Assembly (NCBI GenBank): GCA_035458525.1
Contig: DATHZQ010000073.1
Span: forward strand, 1-33,714
Origin: DATHZQ01 sp035458525
Lineage (GTDB): Bacteria; Actinomycetota; Acidimicrobiia; Spongiisociales; UBA5794
Direction: 5' to 3'
DNA length: 33,714 nucleotides
The notes under the pieces are model-generated. The model had not been told where the DNA came from, ran no database searches, and saw only the letters and a program-made list of their open reading frames with translations. The position numbers were made by a program, and so were the translations under genes. Numbering within the stretch: position 1 is the stretch's first letter; each line of letters starts with the position of its first letter. Below, piece by piece: positions 1 to 8,032 of this stretch.

Positions 1-30
1 GTTGGCCGGCAAGATCTTGGAGCCATCGTC

Positions 31-780
31 ATGACCACGGCAATGGCACCTGCCGACCGGATGGTGGAGCTCGAGAGGAAGATCGACGTGCTCACAGAGC
101 AGGTGGGCCTCCTCGCGGAGGAAGCCACCAGCCGCCGCCGCCAACGAGAGCAGTACGAAGAACTGCTCGCCGACGTCACGCCCCTCGCCGGCGAGGCGAT
201 GGCCGTCGCAACCCGCCAGCTCGAGGAGCTTCGCTCCCGCGGCGACTTGGCCAACCTGGTCCACCTCATGACCCGTCTCGTCGAGGTGGCGCCGACCCTC
301 GACCGGATGCTCGTCGTGGTTGACAGCCTCTCGGAGCTGTCGGCTGATGCGATGCCGCTGACGAGCGACGCAATGGCCCTCGCCAGCGATCGCCTCTCCG
401 AGCTCAACCGGCGTGGCTACTTCGAGTTCGCAACCGCCGGATTCGGTGTTGTCGACCGAGTGGTCACGAACTTCTCGAAAGACGATGTCGAACAACTCGG
501 CGACAACGTCGTCACGATGCTCGAGACCGTCAAAGAGCTGACGCAGCCCGAGATGCTGGCGCTGATCCAGCACATGATCGACGGGCTCCAACGCCAGAAG
601 ACGGCGATCACCGACGAGTCGGCGGAGCCCCCGAGCATGTGGGCGTTGGCCAGGAAGCTACGGGATCCGGACGTGCGCAAGGGCATCGCAAGAGCGCTCA
701 ATACGCTCGCCGCGGTGTCCGCCGAGACCGGCCCCGAAACCATGCAAGAGATCACCACTACATACCAGAAGGAGGCGTAA
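31..780 (+). CDS. DUF1641 family protein, sulfur-relay operon
   Basis: A 249-residue soluble protein with no signal peptide or membrane segment. I recognise the DUF1641 family from the C-terminal block around residues 140-180, with the motifs DRVVTNF, VEQLGDNVV and VKELTQPEML. The N-terminus (residues 8-50) is a predicted coiled coil rich in Glu, Arg and Leu. DUF1641 proteins usually sit beside FAD-dependent sulfide:quinone-type oxidoreductases and sulfur carriers; the biochemical role is not established. Here it is translationally coupled to a TusE/DsrC-like gene: its TAA stop shares the A of the next ATG. The ATG at 31 follows a GGAG at 20-23, which supports the start. The window begins just upstream, so the likely oxidoreductase partner would be outside it. 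Family call fairly sure, function unknown. Confidence 0.8.
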   Translation: MTTAMAPADRMVELERKIDVLTEQVGLLAEEATSRRRQREQYEELLADVTPLAGEAMAVATRQLEELRSRGDLANLVHLMTRLVEVAPTLDRMLVVVDSLSELSADAMPLTSDAMALASDRLSELNRRGYFEFATAGFGVVDRVVTNFSKDDVEQLGDNVVTMLETVKELTQPEMLALIQHMIDGLQRQKTAITDESAEPPSMWALARKLRDPDVRKGIARALNTLAAVSAETGPETMQEITTTYQKEA

Positions 781-1094
781 TGCCGACCACAACGATTGCC
801 GACCGCGAAGTCACCGTCGACGAAGAGGGCTTCATGACCGTCTACGACGAGTGGGACGAAGACCTGGGCGCCGCGCTGGCGAGCCAGATCGGCATCGAGA
901 TGACCGAGGACCACTGGCGGGCCGTCAAGTTCCTCCGCGAGGACTTCGCCGCAGAGGGCGCCACGCCAACCATCCGCAGGGTGAGCACTGTGGGCGGCAT
1001 CCCCACCAAGGAGCTGTTCATGCTGTTCCCGAAGAAGCCGGCCAAGAAGATGGCCTACGTGGCGGGTCTGCCGAAGCCGGCCGGTTGCGTGTAG
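780..1094 (+). CDS. TusE/DsrC-family sulfur carrier, single cysteine
   Basis: A 104-residue protein with the complete TusE/DsrC fold signature: a Trp-rich middle (EDHWRAVKFLRE) and the C-terminal arm AGLPKPAGCV. In this family the penultimate Cys carries persulfide; here it is C103. True DsrC has a second Cys 11 residues upstream that forms a disulfide with it. Here that position (residue 92) is Ala, so the protein is TusE-like in having only one arm cysteine and should act as a persulfide relay rather than as the trisulfide substrate of DsrAB/DsrMK. The ATG at 780 overlaps the upstream TAA and has a perfect AAGGAGG 8-10 nt before it, so I prefer it to the in-frame codon far upstream at 639. 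A DsrE2-like gene follows 41 nt later. Confidence 0.88.
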   Translation: MPTTTIADREVTVDEEGFMTVYDEWDEDLGAALASQIGIEMTEDHWRAVKFLREDFAAEGATPTIRRVSTVGGIPTKELFMLFPKKPAKKMAYVAGLPKPAGCV

Positions 1095-1135
1095 CAGCCC
1101 AGCCGGAACGTTACCGCACCGCGAAAGGACCAATC

Positions 1136-1669
1136 ATGACAACGACAGAGGCGGCACCAGCCATCGTCCCGGATTTCGGAGATGAAGCTGAAGACCGCAA
1201 GATCTGTTTCATCTGCTCGAAGGGCAACCTCGACATGGCCTACCCGGCGCTCATCATGGCGAACGGGGCGCTCACCGAGGGTGTGGAAGTCGACATCTTC
1301 TTCACCTTCTGGGGCATGGACATGATCAACAAGGGCACATGGGACAAGCTGCAGTTCTCGATGCTCGGCAACACGGCGATGCACATGCCCGGCTCGACCA
1401 AGCACATTCCTCAAGGCCTCGGCGGCCTCCCGGGAATGACCGGCTACGCGACCAAGATGCTCAAGAAGCAGATTGCCGACCTCGACGTTCCCGAGGTACC
1501 GGAGTTCCTGCAGATGCTCCACGACATGGGCGCACGTCTCTGGGCGTGCAAGATGTCCGTGGACATGATGGGACTCACCGAGGACGACATGTTCGAAGGC
1601 GTCGAAGCCGTGATCAACGTCAACGAGTTCGTCGAGCTGTCCGACGGGGCACAGGTGATCTTCGTCTAG
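1136..1669 (+). CDS. DsrE2-like (DsrE/DsrF/DrsH superfamily) sulfurtransferase
   Basis: A 177-residue protein of the DsrE2 branch. The N-terminal strand ICFICSKGNLD (C24, C27) is followed by VDIFFTFWGM, then by a glycine-rich loop (residues 81-102) and the motif LWACKMSVDMMG. C138 in this last motif aligns with the conserved DsrE-type active cysteine. DsrE-family proteins pass persulfide sulfur between carriers, and the neighbour at 780 is a suitable partner. I take the ATG at 1136 because GAAAGGA lies 8 nt upstream and the TusE-like gene has just ended; the longer in-frame extension runs through that gene in another frame. The strong hairpin at 1718 ends the operon. Family call is sure; the exact partner chain is inferred. 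Confidence 0.85.
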   Translation: MTTTEAAPAIVPDFGDEAEDRKICFICSKGNLDMAYPALIMANGALTEGVEVDIFFTFWGMDMINKGTWDKLQFSMLGNTAMHMPGSTKHIPQGLGGLPGMTGYATKMLKKQIADLDVPEVPEFLQMLHDMGARLWACKMSVDMMGLTEDDMFEGVEAVINVNEFVELSDGAQVIFV

Positions 1670-1717
1670 CCACGGTGCGGCGGAACTCTTCTGCTAGCGA
1701 CCCCCCGTCGCGACAAT

Positions 1718-1758
1718 GGTGCTCGGTGCGGCCCTTGGTCTGGCACCGAGCACCTTTT
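1718..1758 (+). terminator. Rho-independent terminator of the sulfur-relay operon
   Basis: A perfect 12-bp stem (GGTGCTCGGTGC at 1718-1729 and its complement at 1743-1754) with a 13-nt loop is followed directly by TTTT. It lies 49 nt after the DsrE2-like stop codon and before the DUF302 gene. Confidence 0.9.
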
Positions 1759-1813
1759 CGTTCATAACGCTCAGGCAAGACCCGTTGCGGCTTGCCCCGA
1801 CTTCTGGAGTCTC

Positions 1814-2209
1814 ATGTCCAACTACACGTTCAGCGTGACCGTCAACGACGACTTCCACACCGTGATCGATCGCGTCACCGGGGCGCTCGCCGAGGAAGGC
1901 TTCGGCGTCCTCACCACCATCGATGTCCAGGCGACAATGAAGGACAAGCTGGACCTCGACCGCGAGCCGTACGTGATCCTCGGCGCATGCAACCCCCCAC
2001 TGGCGAACCAAGCGATCTCGGCAGAGCCTTCGATCGGCACGCTGTTGCCGTGCAACGTCGTTGTCCGTCAGGACGGCGCATCCGTGATCGTCGACTTCAT
2101 GGACCCACAAGCCGTCCTGAGCCTCGTCGACAACCCGGACGTCCCCGCGCTCGCCACGGAGGTGCGTACGCGTATGGAGCGGGTCGCCGCCGCCGTCGGA
2201 AGAAGCTGA
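1814..2209 (+). CDS. DUF302 domain protein
   Basis: A 131-residue cytoplasmic protein that consists of one DUF302 domain. Features seen are the N-terminal FSVTVNDDF strand, the EEGFGVLTTIDVQ strand with following MKDKL, the CNPPLA turn near residues 59-64 and a conserved LPCNVVV strand around residue 78. DUF302 proteins are small alpha/beta proteins found in many bacteria, often near sulfur or redox genes; I know of no established reaction. The ATG at 1814 has TGGAG about 6 nt upstream. It lies downstream of the terminator of the sulfur operon, so it probably has its own promoter, and it is 78 nt upstream of the cyclase gene in the same direction. Family call good; function unknown. Confidence 0.8.
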   Translation: MSNYTFSVTVNDDFHTVIDRVTGALAEEGFGVLTTIDVQATMKDKLDLDREPYVILGACNPPLANQAISAEPSIGTLLPCNVVVRQDGASVIVDFMDPQAVLSLVDNPDVPALATEVRTRMERVAAAVGRS

Positions 2210-2248
2210 GCGCTCGGCGCACCGGCTCTCTACGCACGCAGGCTTTGG

Positions 2249-2254
2249 TAGCGT
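2249..2254 (+). promoter_or_regulatory. Candidate -10 box (TAGCGT) for the cyclase gene
   Basis: TAGCGT fits the actinobacterial TANNNT -10 consensus and would start a transcript near 2261, giving a 27-nt leader that carries GGAG before the GTG at 2288. The same hexamer stands before rnpB at 8022. No good -35 element is visible, so this is an inference. Confidence 0.4.
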
Positions 2255-2287
2255 CGTAACAAGGGATCCGGGAAGTGGAGTCGACAA

Positions 2288-5200
2288 GTGACTGACCCAA
2301 GCGCGGCTGTCGCGGGCGAACGGGCCGGCGGAACCGCGCCCATCGAGCTTGGCCGCTTCGTTCCCCGAATCGCAGTGGACTGGGACGAAATCTCGCCCGG
2401 CCGGCAATGGCGGGAGCTCGACGGCACGCTGTGCTTCGTGGACATCTCCGGATTCACGAATTTGTCCGAGCGGCTGGCGAAACGCGGACGGATTGGGGCC
2501 GAGGAGCTGACCGAGATACTCGACCGCTCCTTCTCGGCCATGCTGCAGACCGCATACGCATACGGCGGCAGCCTGATCAAGTTCGGTGGCGATGCCCTGC
2601 TGTTGTTGTTCACGGGATCGGACCATGCGCTGCGCGCTGCATCGGGCGTCGTCGCCATGCAGGCAACGCTGCGGACGACATCAGAGGAGACGACGGCGTC
2701 GGGCAAGATCCGGCTGCGGATGTCGGTCGGCGTGCACTCGGGGACGATCCACCTGTTCTGTGTCGGTACCTCTCACCGCGAGTTGATGATCACCGGACCT
2801 GCAGGGACGGTCACGACGCGGATGGAGCACACCGCAGACGCAGGCGAGATCGTCGTCAGCCCGGCAACGCGAGATCTTCTGCCGAAGGGCGCAGCACCGG
2901 TCGCCAAGGGCCCCGGTTGGAGGCTCAAGTGGCGCAAGCCCCCGATCGAACCCCCACATGTGGCTGGCCGCGCCGACTTGGAGACGGCCGATGTGTCGCT
3001 CTGGGTACCCGCGGCGTTGCGGACCTTCTTGAGCGCGGCTCAGCCAGAGCCCGAGCACCGCGTCGCCACGATCGGATTCGTCAGGTTCTGCGGTGTCGAT
3101 GAGCGAATCAAACGCGAGGGTCCCGAGGCCGTTGCGCTCGGCCTGCAACAGATGATCGACGTCATCCAGGATGCCGTGGACATTGAGGGCGTGACGTTCC
3201 TCGCCACCGACATCAACGAGGACGGCGGCAAAGTGCTCGTCAGCGCCGGGGCTCCTGCCGTGCAAGAGGACGATGACGGGCGGATGCTCCGTGCGATGCG
3301 CCGAATCGCAGATGCAGACACTCGTTTCGATCTTCACATCGGCGTCAACCGGGGTCACGTATTTGCAGGTGAGATCGGAACTGCGTATCGATCGACGTAC
3401 ACCGTGATGGGCGACACGGTCAACGTCGCCGCCCGACTGTGCGCAGCAGCCTGGGCCGGCCGCATCCTCGTTTCCCCCGACGTGCTCGAGCGGTCGCATA
3501 CTCTCTACACGACGAGCCGGCTCGATCCACTCACGGTCAAGGGCAAGTCCGAGCCGCTCGACGTCTACGAGGTAGGCGAGGAGATCGGATTCCGCGCCGA
3601 GACGACGAGAACCGATCTCCCCTTCGCCGGTCGCACCGACGAACTGGCGATCGTGACCGCGGCATTCACACCCGACGGAGGCAAAGGCACACGGGTCGTG
3701 ACGATCAGTGGCGAGACGGGCGTCGGCAAGAGCCGCCTCGTCGAAGAAGCAGTCCGAACGCACCCCGACACCCGCACTATCGAGCTGAGAGCAGAGCCCT
3801 ACGGAGTTGCGAGCCCATACCGCCCGTTCCGCGATCCGATCCGGTCGATACTCGGGATCACCCGAGACACTCAGCCAGTGATGGCCGACCAGCTTCGCAC
3901 GTCGGTAACAGCGCTCGACCCCGCGATCCTGCCCATGCTGCCGCTACTGGGTGACCTGGCCCACGTCGACATCGCCGAGACACCGGAGACGGGGGCCATA
4001 GAGCCCCGCTTCCGCCGGAGCCGCCTCGGCGACGTCGTGATCAGTCTGTTGACCCGCGTCCTCGAACCCGGGGTGGTGTTCGTGGTCGAGGACGCCCATT
4101 GGATGGACGAGGCGTCCGCCGACTTGCTCGACAGGCTCGCCCGCAGTGCGATCGATCATCACTGGTCGATGTTGGTGACGCGGCGGCCCGAAGGAGATGG
4201 GTTCGATCCGGCGCGGGGACGACGCATCGAACTCCAACCCCTCACCATCACGGAGTCAGAAGCACTCGTCTTGGCGGCCACCAGCGCCGCACCGCTCCGA
4301 CCCCACGAGGTCGATGCCATCGCCAGAAGAGCCGGAGGAAACCCTCTCTTCATCGAGGAATCCATTCGGATGGTGCGAGAAGCCGGCGGGTCTGAGAGCC
4401 TCCCTGATTCCTTGAGCGCCGTCGTCGACGCACGCATCGACGCACTGCCTCCATTGGCGAGGCGCATCCTGCGCTACGCAAGCGTGCTCGGGCAGAGCTT
4501 CCGCACCGAGGCGCTGCAAGGAGTCCTCGAACCGGAGCACATCCAGCTCGATGCGGCAACACGCGGCGAGCTCGGCGGTTTTCTGGAGCGGGACGGTCGC
4601 ATGCGACTCCGCTTCAAGCACGGGCTGGCGCGTGACGTCGCGTACGCCGGCCTTGCTTTCCGCCGGCGCAGCGAGCTCCACCTTCGCATTGCCGAGGCTG
4701 CAGAGCGGCAAGCGGGCGACCACGTCGAGGAGGTCGCCGATCTCCTCGCTACGCACTACGCATTGGCCGGGTCTCACGAATCCACATGGCGGTACGCCCG
4801 CATGGCGGGAGACAGCGCCAAGGAGGCGTATGCAAACGTCGAGGCCGCCGCGAACTACGAGCGTGCGCTCGACGCGGTGAAACGGCTCGACAACGTCACC
4901 CCCGCCGATCGTGCGTCGGTCTGGATCTCGTTGGGCGACGTTCGGGAGCCCATCGGACTCTTCGGCAAAGCCCTCGAGGCCTACCGGCGGGCATCCCGCT
5001 TGCTCGACGCGGATCCGGTGGCTCGAGCTGCCGTCCAATACAAGCGGGCCACGGTGCGCGACAGAGCGGGCGACTATTCGATGGCGCTCCGAGAAATCAC
5101 GATCGGCGGCAAGATCCTCGACGGAACGCACACCCGCGACGCGGCAAAGGTCCGGGCCCGGCTCGCCGTCCGCCGCGCCTCTGTGCGGCAAGCCCAGGAG

Positions 5201-6103
5201 CGACCCGGGGATGCGATCACACTTGCCGGGATCGCGATGCGCCAAGCCGAGGAGGCGGGAGAGCCCCGCGCCGAAGCCGGTGCGTGCATGGTGCTCCACT
5301 GGTCACACCTCGTGCTCGGCCGAACGGGCGGCACACAGTACGGAGAGCGTGCACTGCGACTGTTCGAAGAGCTCGGTGAGTTGGAGCAGGTGGCCGGCGT
5401 GACGAACAACCTCGGCGCCGAGGCCTACTTCGCGGGAGCATGGGATCGCGCCGTAGAATTCTACCGGCAAGGCCAGGACGCCGCCCAACGCGCCGGCGAC
5501 CTCCTCTATGCGGCGTTGATCGGCTCGAACATCGGCGAGCTGCTGGTCAACCAAGGGCACCTCGACGAGGCTGAGCCGATCCTCCGTGATGCCGCTCGCA
5601 TCCAGCGCGCCTCGGATTGGGTCGAGGGGGCTGACGCCGCCGACCACTATCTGGGTCGGCTCCACGCACGCCGCGGGGAGTACGCCGAAGCGACTCGGCT
5701 GCTACGCGCCGTGTTCGATGACTACACCGAGCGGAAGCGTCCCGCCATGGCGGCGGAAACGGGACTCCATCTCGCCCGCACGCTCGTCGCCGCAGGGGAG
5801 CTGCAATCGGCACGTGAGCTCCTCAGCGAAGTCGAGCCGACGGCTCTCGCCAACGGACAAGACACGCTCCTCGCCCTGGTCCAAACTGAGCTGCTCGCCG
5901 CCTCCGGCGAGCCCGCCGAGGCGCTCGCCGTTGCGCGATCGCGGCTGCAATCGGTGAGCGAGGACGAACTCGACTTCGAGCTCTCTCTGCTCGTGACACA
6001 TGCAGCGACGATCGGCGATGCGGCACGTGATCCCCTGCCGCCCGCTCTCGTGGCCGCCGCTCGTGCGACACTCGGCCGACTCGGAGTCCTGGGCTTCGAG
6101 TGA
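2288..6103 (+). CDS. Tandem class III nucleotide cyclase / AAA-type ATPase / TPR protein
   Basis: A 1271-residue multidomain signalling protein. Cyclase domain 1 (about residues 45-210) has both metal-binding aspartates, D52 in FVDISGF and D102 in FGGDALLLLF, but its transition-state Asn is replaced by Thr. Cyclase domain 2 (about 258-435) has lost both aspartates (Arg at 266; Lys in DGGKVLV) but keeps N379 and R383 in DTVNVAARL. The two domains could therefore build one active site from complementary halves, as in mammalian membrane cyclases. An STAND/AAA-like ATPase follows, with Walker A GETGVGKS at 475-482 and Walker B VVFVVED at 596-602. The rest, from about residue 820, is a TPR-type helical tail. 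The start is GTG with GGAG 8 nt upstream. No membrane segment is seen. The likely product is cAMP; the input is unknown. A hairpin at 6107 follows. Confidence 0.9.
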   Translation: MTDPSAAVAGERAGGTAPIELGRFVPRIAVDWDEISPGRQWRELDGTLCFVDISGFTNLSERLAKRGRIGAEELTEILDRSFSAMLQTAYAYGGSLIKFGGDALLLLFTGSDHALRAASGVVAMQATLRTTSEETTASGKIRLRMSVGVHSGTIHLFCVGTSHRELMITGPAGTVTTRMEHTADAGEIVVSPATRDLLPKGAAPVAKGPGWRLKWRKPPIEPPHVAGRADLETADVSLWVPAALRTFLSAAQPEPEHRVATIGFVRFCGVDERIKREGPEAVALGLQQMIDVIQDAVDIEGVTFLATDINEDGGKVLVSAGAPAVQEDDDGRMLRAMRRIADADTRFDLHIGVNRGHVFAGEIGTAYRSTYTVMGDTVNVAARLCAAAWAGRILVSPDVLERSHTLYTTSRLDPLTVKGKSEPLDVYEVGEEIGFRAETTRTDLPFAGRTDELAIVTAAFTPDGGKGTRVVTISGETGVGKSRLVEEAVRTHPDTRTIELRAEPYGVASPYRPFRDPIRSILGITRDTQPVMADQLRTSVTALDPAILPMLPLLGDLAHVDIAETPETGAIEPRFRRSRLGDVVISLLTRVLEPGVVFVVEDAHWMDEASADLLDRLARSAIDHHWSMLVTRRPEGDGFDPARGRRIELQPLTITESEALVLAATSAAPLRPHEVDAIARRAGGNPLFIEESIRMVREAGGSESLPDSLSAVVDARIDALPPLARRILRYASVLGQSFRTEALQGVLEPEHIQLDAATRGELGGFLERDGRMRLRFKHGLARDVAYAGLAFRRRSELHLRIAEAAERQAGDHVEEVADLLATHYALAGSHESTWRYARMAGDSAKEAYANVEAAANYERALDAVKRLDNVTPADRASVWISLGDVREPIGLFGKALEAYRRASRLLDADPVARAAVQYKRATVRDRAGDYSMALREITIGGKILDGTHTRDAAKVRARLAVRRASVRQAQERPGDAITLAGIAMRQAEEAGEPRAEAGACMVLHWSHLVLGRTGGTQYGERALRLFEELGELEQVAGVTNNLGAEAYFAGAWDRAVEFYRQGQDAAQRAGDLLYAALIGSNIGELLVNQGHLDEAEPILRDAARIQRASDWVEGADAADHYLGRLHARRGEYAEATRLLRAVFDDYTERKRPAMAAETGLHLARTLVAAGELQSARELLSEVEPTALANGQDTLLALVQTELLAASGEPAEALAVARSRLQSVSEDELDFELSLLVTHAATIGDAARDPLPPALVAAARATLGRLGVLGFE

Positions 6104-6106
6104 GGT

Positions 6107-6132
6107 TGCCGCACCCGTCACCAGGTGCGGCA
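6107..6132. terminator. Hairpin between convergent genes
   Basis: A perfect 9-bp stem (TGCCGCACC at 6107-6115 and GGTGCGGCA at 6124-6132) with an 8-nt loop lies 4 nt after the cyclase stop codon and 21 nt from the stop codon of the convergent secreted-protein gene. There is no T run, so it is a GC-rich, possibly bidirectional terminator. Confidence 0.6.
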
Positions 6133-6153
6133 CATCCTCGGGTGTCAGTCAGG

Positions 6154-7374
6154 TCACTTGGGTCGGATGAAGTTCGGATCCGCCTCGCCATAAATTGTCT
6201 GCGTCACCTGGATCGAGTCGGTGCCCAGCAGCGTCGACGTCTGGGTGATGAGGCACCAGGACTCACCAGCGGGCAGCACCGGCTTCGGATCACCGGTCGC
6301 GGTGTCGGTGCCGCTGAAACCGTCGCACCACAACAAGTCGACACCGTCGACCTTCGTGGCCGGGACCGGCATCGCCGCCGGCTCGGGTGCCCATGTGAAG
6401 GTCCCGAACCAGCTCGGCGCCTCCTCCGTCTCGAACTCGAAGGTGACGGTCTGATCCGTCGTCGTTGCCGTCGAATCGAGGTCGTAGCCAATCAGGTCGA
6501 GGCATCCACCGCCCTTGACGAAGTCGTCGTCGCCGCGAGTGAACGTGGCCTGGGCGGTGTTGGTGCCGTCACCGACGGTGAACGTGTCGTCCCCGCAGGA
6601 AATGATGCCATCGAAGACATCAACGAGGTCGAGCGCCGAGCCGGCGATACCAAGCGAGCCTACGGCGGTCCCGTCGGCTCCGCCCTCGAGGGAGAACCCG
6701 CCGGTGGGTGTATTGGTGCTGACCGTCAGGTGGATTTCGTCGAACAGGATGTCTGCTTCGCCATCCACGCCCGGATCGATTTCCCAGCGGTAATTGTCGC
6801 CGTCGGCGGAGTCCGGACCCGAGTCCGACGATGTCCCGGTCGCCAGCGAGTCGGTCGCAACCAGAGCACCGTCGTTGTAGAGCGCTGCATCGACTTCGAC
6901 ATTGAACTTGCCCTCGATGTCGAGCTCGGCCCGAGCGATCTCTCGATCTGCAAGGTCTCCCGCCAGCGCCAGCACCAACCCCTCGTCCGGACCGTCGACG
7001 CGGCCGCACGGTTGGCCGTTGCCGCCACCGCCGCCGCCCTTGGTCTTGACCCCGATACCGTCATCGAACAGCCCAATGTCGCTGGTTGCCGGCAGCGGGT
7101 CGAGCGACACCAACACGGTATCGGAGGCAAGCGAGACCTCGCAGCCTTGCGTGCTGATGCCTTGCGAGGACACTTCCTGCCCACCGGCGTCGTACAGTGC
7201 GAATCGATCAGCTGCGCCTCCGAGTTCGAGGACAAGTACGCCCTCGTCGATCACAACCGGTTGCGGTGGATTCTGCCCCGCCGCAATGCCCGTTGGCGCT
7301 ACAACGAAGCTCATGACGAGCACGGCTGCGAATAGTGCGAGCGCATGCCCCTTGCTGCGTTTGTGGATGCCCAA
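6154..7374 (-). CDS. Secreted protein of unknown function, Cys-containing C-terminal domain
   Basis: I place the start at a TTG (7374) because GGGAGG lies 7 nt upstream of it; an earlier in-frame TTG at 7410 would put that Shine-Dalgarno sequence inside the coding region. The resulting 406-residue protein opens with a basic stretch (HKRSKG), a hydrophobic core (ALALFAAVLVMSFVV) and an AXA-like site near residue 32, that is, a Sec signal peptide. No LPXTG or membrane anchor follows. The mature part is acidic and rich in Asp, Gly and Thr, with a low-complexity GGGGGG run and paired Cys residues in the last 130 residues (GGGCLDLIGY, LLWCDGFSG, SWCLITQ). I do not recognise the family. The last 130 residues recur in a truncated copy just upstream (7571-7993). 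It might be a surface or extracellular matrix protein; this is a guess from composition. Confidence 0.7.
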   Translation of the reverse strand: MGIHKRSKGHALALFAAVLVMSFVVAPTGIAAGQNPPQPVVIDEGVLVLELGGAADRFALYDAGGQEVSSQGISTQGCEVSLASDTVLVSLDPLPATSDIGLFDDGIGVKTKGGGGGGNGQPCGRVDGPDEGLVLALAGDLADREIARAELDIEGKFNVEVDAALYNDGALVATDSLATGTSSDSGPDSADGDNYRWEIDPGVDGEADILFDEIHLTVSTNTPTGGFSLEGGADGTAVGSLGIAGSALDLVDVFDGIISCGDDTFTVGDGTNTAQATFTRGDDDFVKGGGCLDLIGYDLDSTATTTDQTVTFEFETEEAPSWFGTFTWAPEPAAMPVPATKVDGVDLLWCDGFSGTDTATGDPKPVLPAGESWCLITQTSTLLGTDSIQVTQTIYGEADPNFIRPK

Positions 7375-7449
7375 AAGCGTTCCTCCCTCGTTCCCCTTGC
7401 GCCGCACCAACCAGCGGCGCCTCTCTCATCTCACCCTGGCAGCAGCCTA
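7375..7449 (-). promoter_or_regulatory. Candidate promoter and leader hairpin of the secreted protein gene
   Basis: On the minus strand TAGGCT (7449-7444) fits a TANNNT -10 box and would give a leader of about 60 nt. The leader contains a perfect 7-bp hairpin (GCGCCGC / GCGGCGC, 7399-7420, 8-nt loop) upstream of the GGGAGG Shine-Dalgarno sequence. The -35 region is not recognisable. Confidence 0.35.
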
Positions 7450-7570
7450 CCCCCTCGATGCACCCAGAACCGCGGAGGAGTGTTCAGAGAGATAGGCGCC
7501 AACGCAGTTCTTCGGAGCCTTCCCAGGCCCCCAAGAAACATAGAAGACTCAGCCGACGCGCGCGCAGCGC

Positions 7571-7993
7571 TCACTTGGGCCGGACGAAACCCGGGTCTTC
7601 GATGCCGTAGATCGTTTGCGTCACCTTGATGTCGCCATTTGCGAGAAGCCTCGAGGTCTGGCTGATGACACACCACGACTCGCCGGCGGGCATGACCGGA
7701 AGCGGATAGCCGGTCGCACCGTCGGTGCCGGAGAATCCGCCGCACCACAGCAGCGGGCCCTCGGCCGTGCCGTCGCCGTCTTCGTCGACCATCGTCGCCG
7801 GGATCGGCATGTCGGTAGGCTCGGCAGTCCACGTGAGGTCACCGAAGCACGTGGGGGCTTCCGACGTCTCGAATTCGAACGTGACCGTCTGCTCTGTCTC
7901 GCTCGTGTCGGAATCGAGGTTGTAACCGATGACCTCCTCGCAATCCCCACCCTTGACGGGATCGTCGTCGCCCCGAGTGAACGTGATTCGTTG
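7571..7993 (-). pseudogene. Truncated second copy of the secreted protein's C-terminal domain
   Basis: This minus-strand reading frame encodes about 135 residues that match the C-terminal domain of the gene at 6154-7374 almost position by position. Shared motifs include TFTRGDDD, QTVTFEFET, GFSGTD, LPAGESWC or MPAGESWC, VTQTIYG and a final RPK before the stop. The match ends at TFTRGDDD near 7990. Upstream of that point the frame runs with no ATG, GTG or TTG start into the complement of rnpB. There is no signal peptide. I read it as the 3' remnant of a tandem duplication whose 5' part was lost. An alternative is that it was joined to another gene before rearrangement. No frameshift or internal stop is visible in the remnant. 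Confidence 0.75.
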
Positions 7994-8021
7994 CTGGAGT
8001 GCGTAACGGCCGGCACATCGG

Positions 8022-8027
8022 TAGCGT
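8022..8027 (+). promoter_or_regulatory. Candidate -10 box (TAGCGT) for rnpB
   Basis: TAGCGT lies 5 nt before the first base of the predicted P1 helix of RNase P RNA, which is the spacing expected between a -10 box and a transcription start. No convincing -35 element is seen. Confidence 0.5.
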
Positions 8028-8032
8028 TGACC

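Noticed and set aside
639..779. N-terminal extension of the TusE-like protein from an ATG at 639
   Set aside because: It overlaps the DUF1641 gene in another frame, is Arg/His-rich without family similarity, and the ATG at 780 has a perfect Shine-Dalgarno sequence.
6100..7335. 411-codon plus-strand frame opposite the secreted protein gene
   Set aside because: The minus-strand frame has the signal peptide, Shine-Dalgarno sequence and a paralogous copy; the plus-strand frame has none and is Arg/Val-rich as expected of a shadow.
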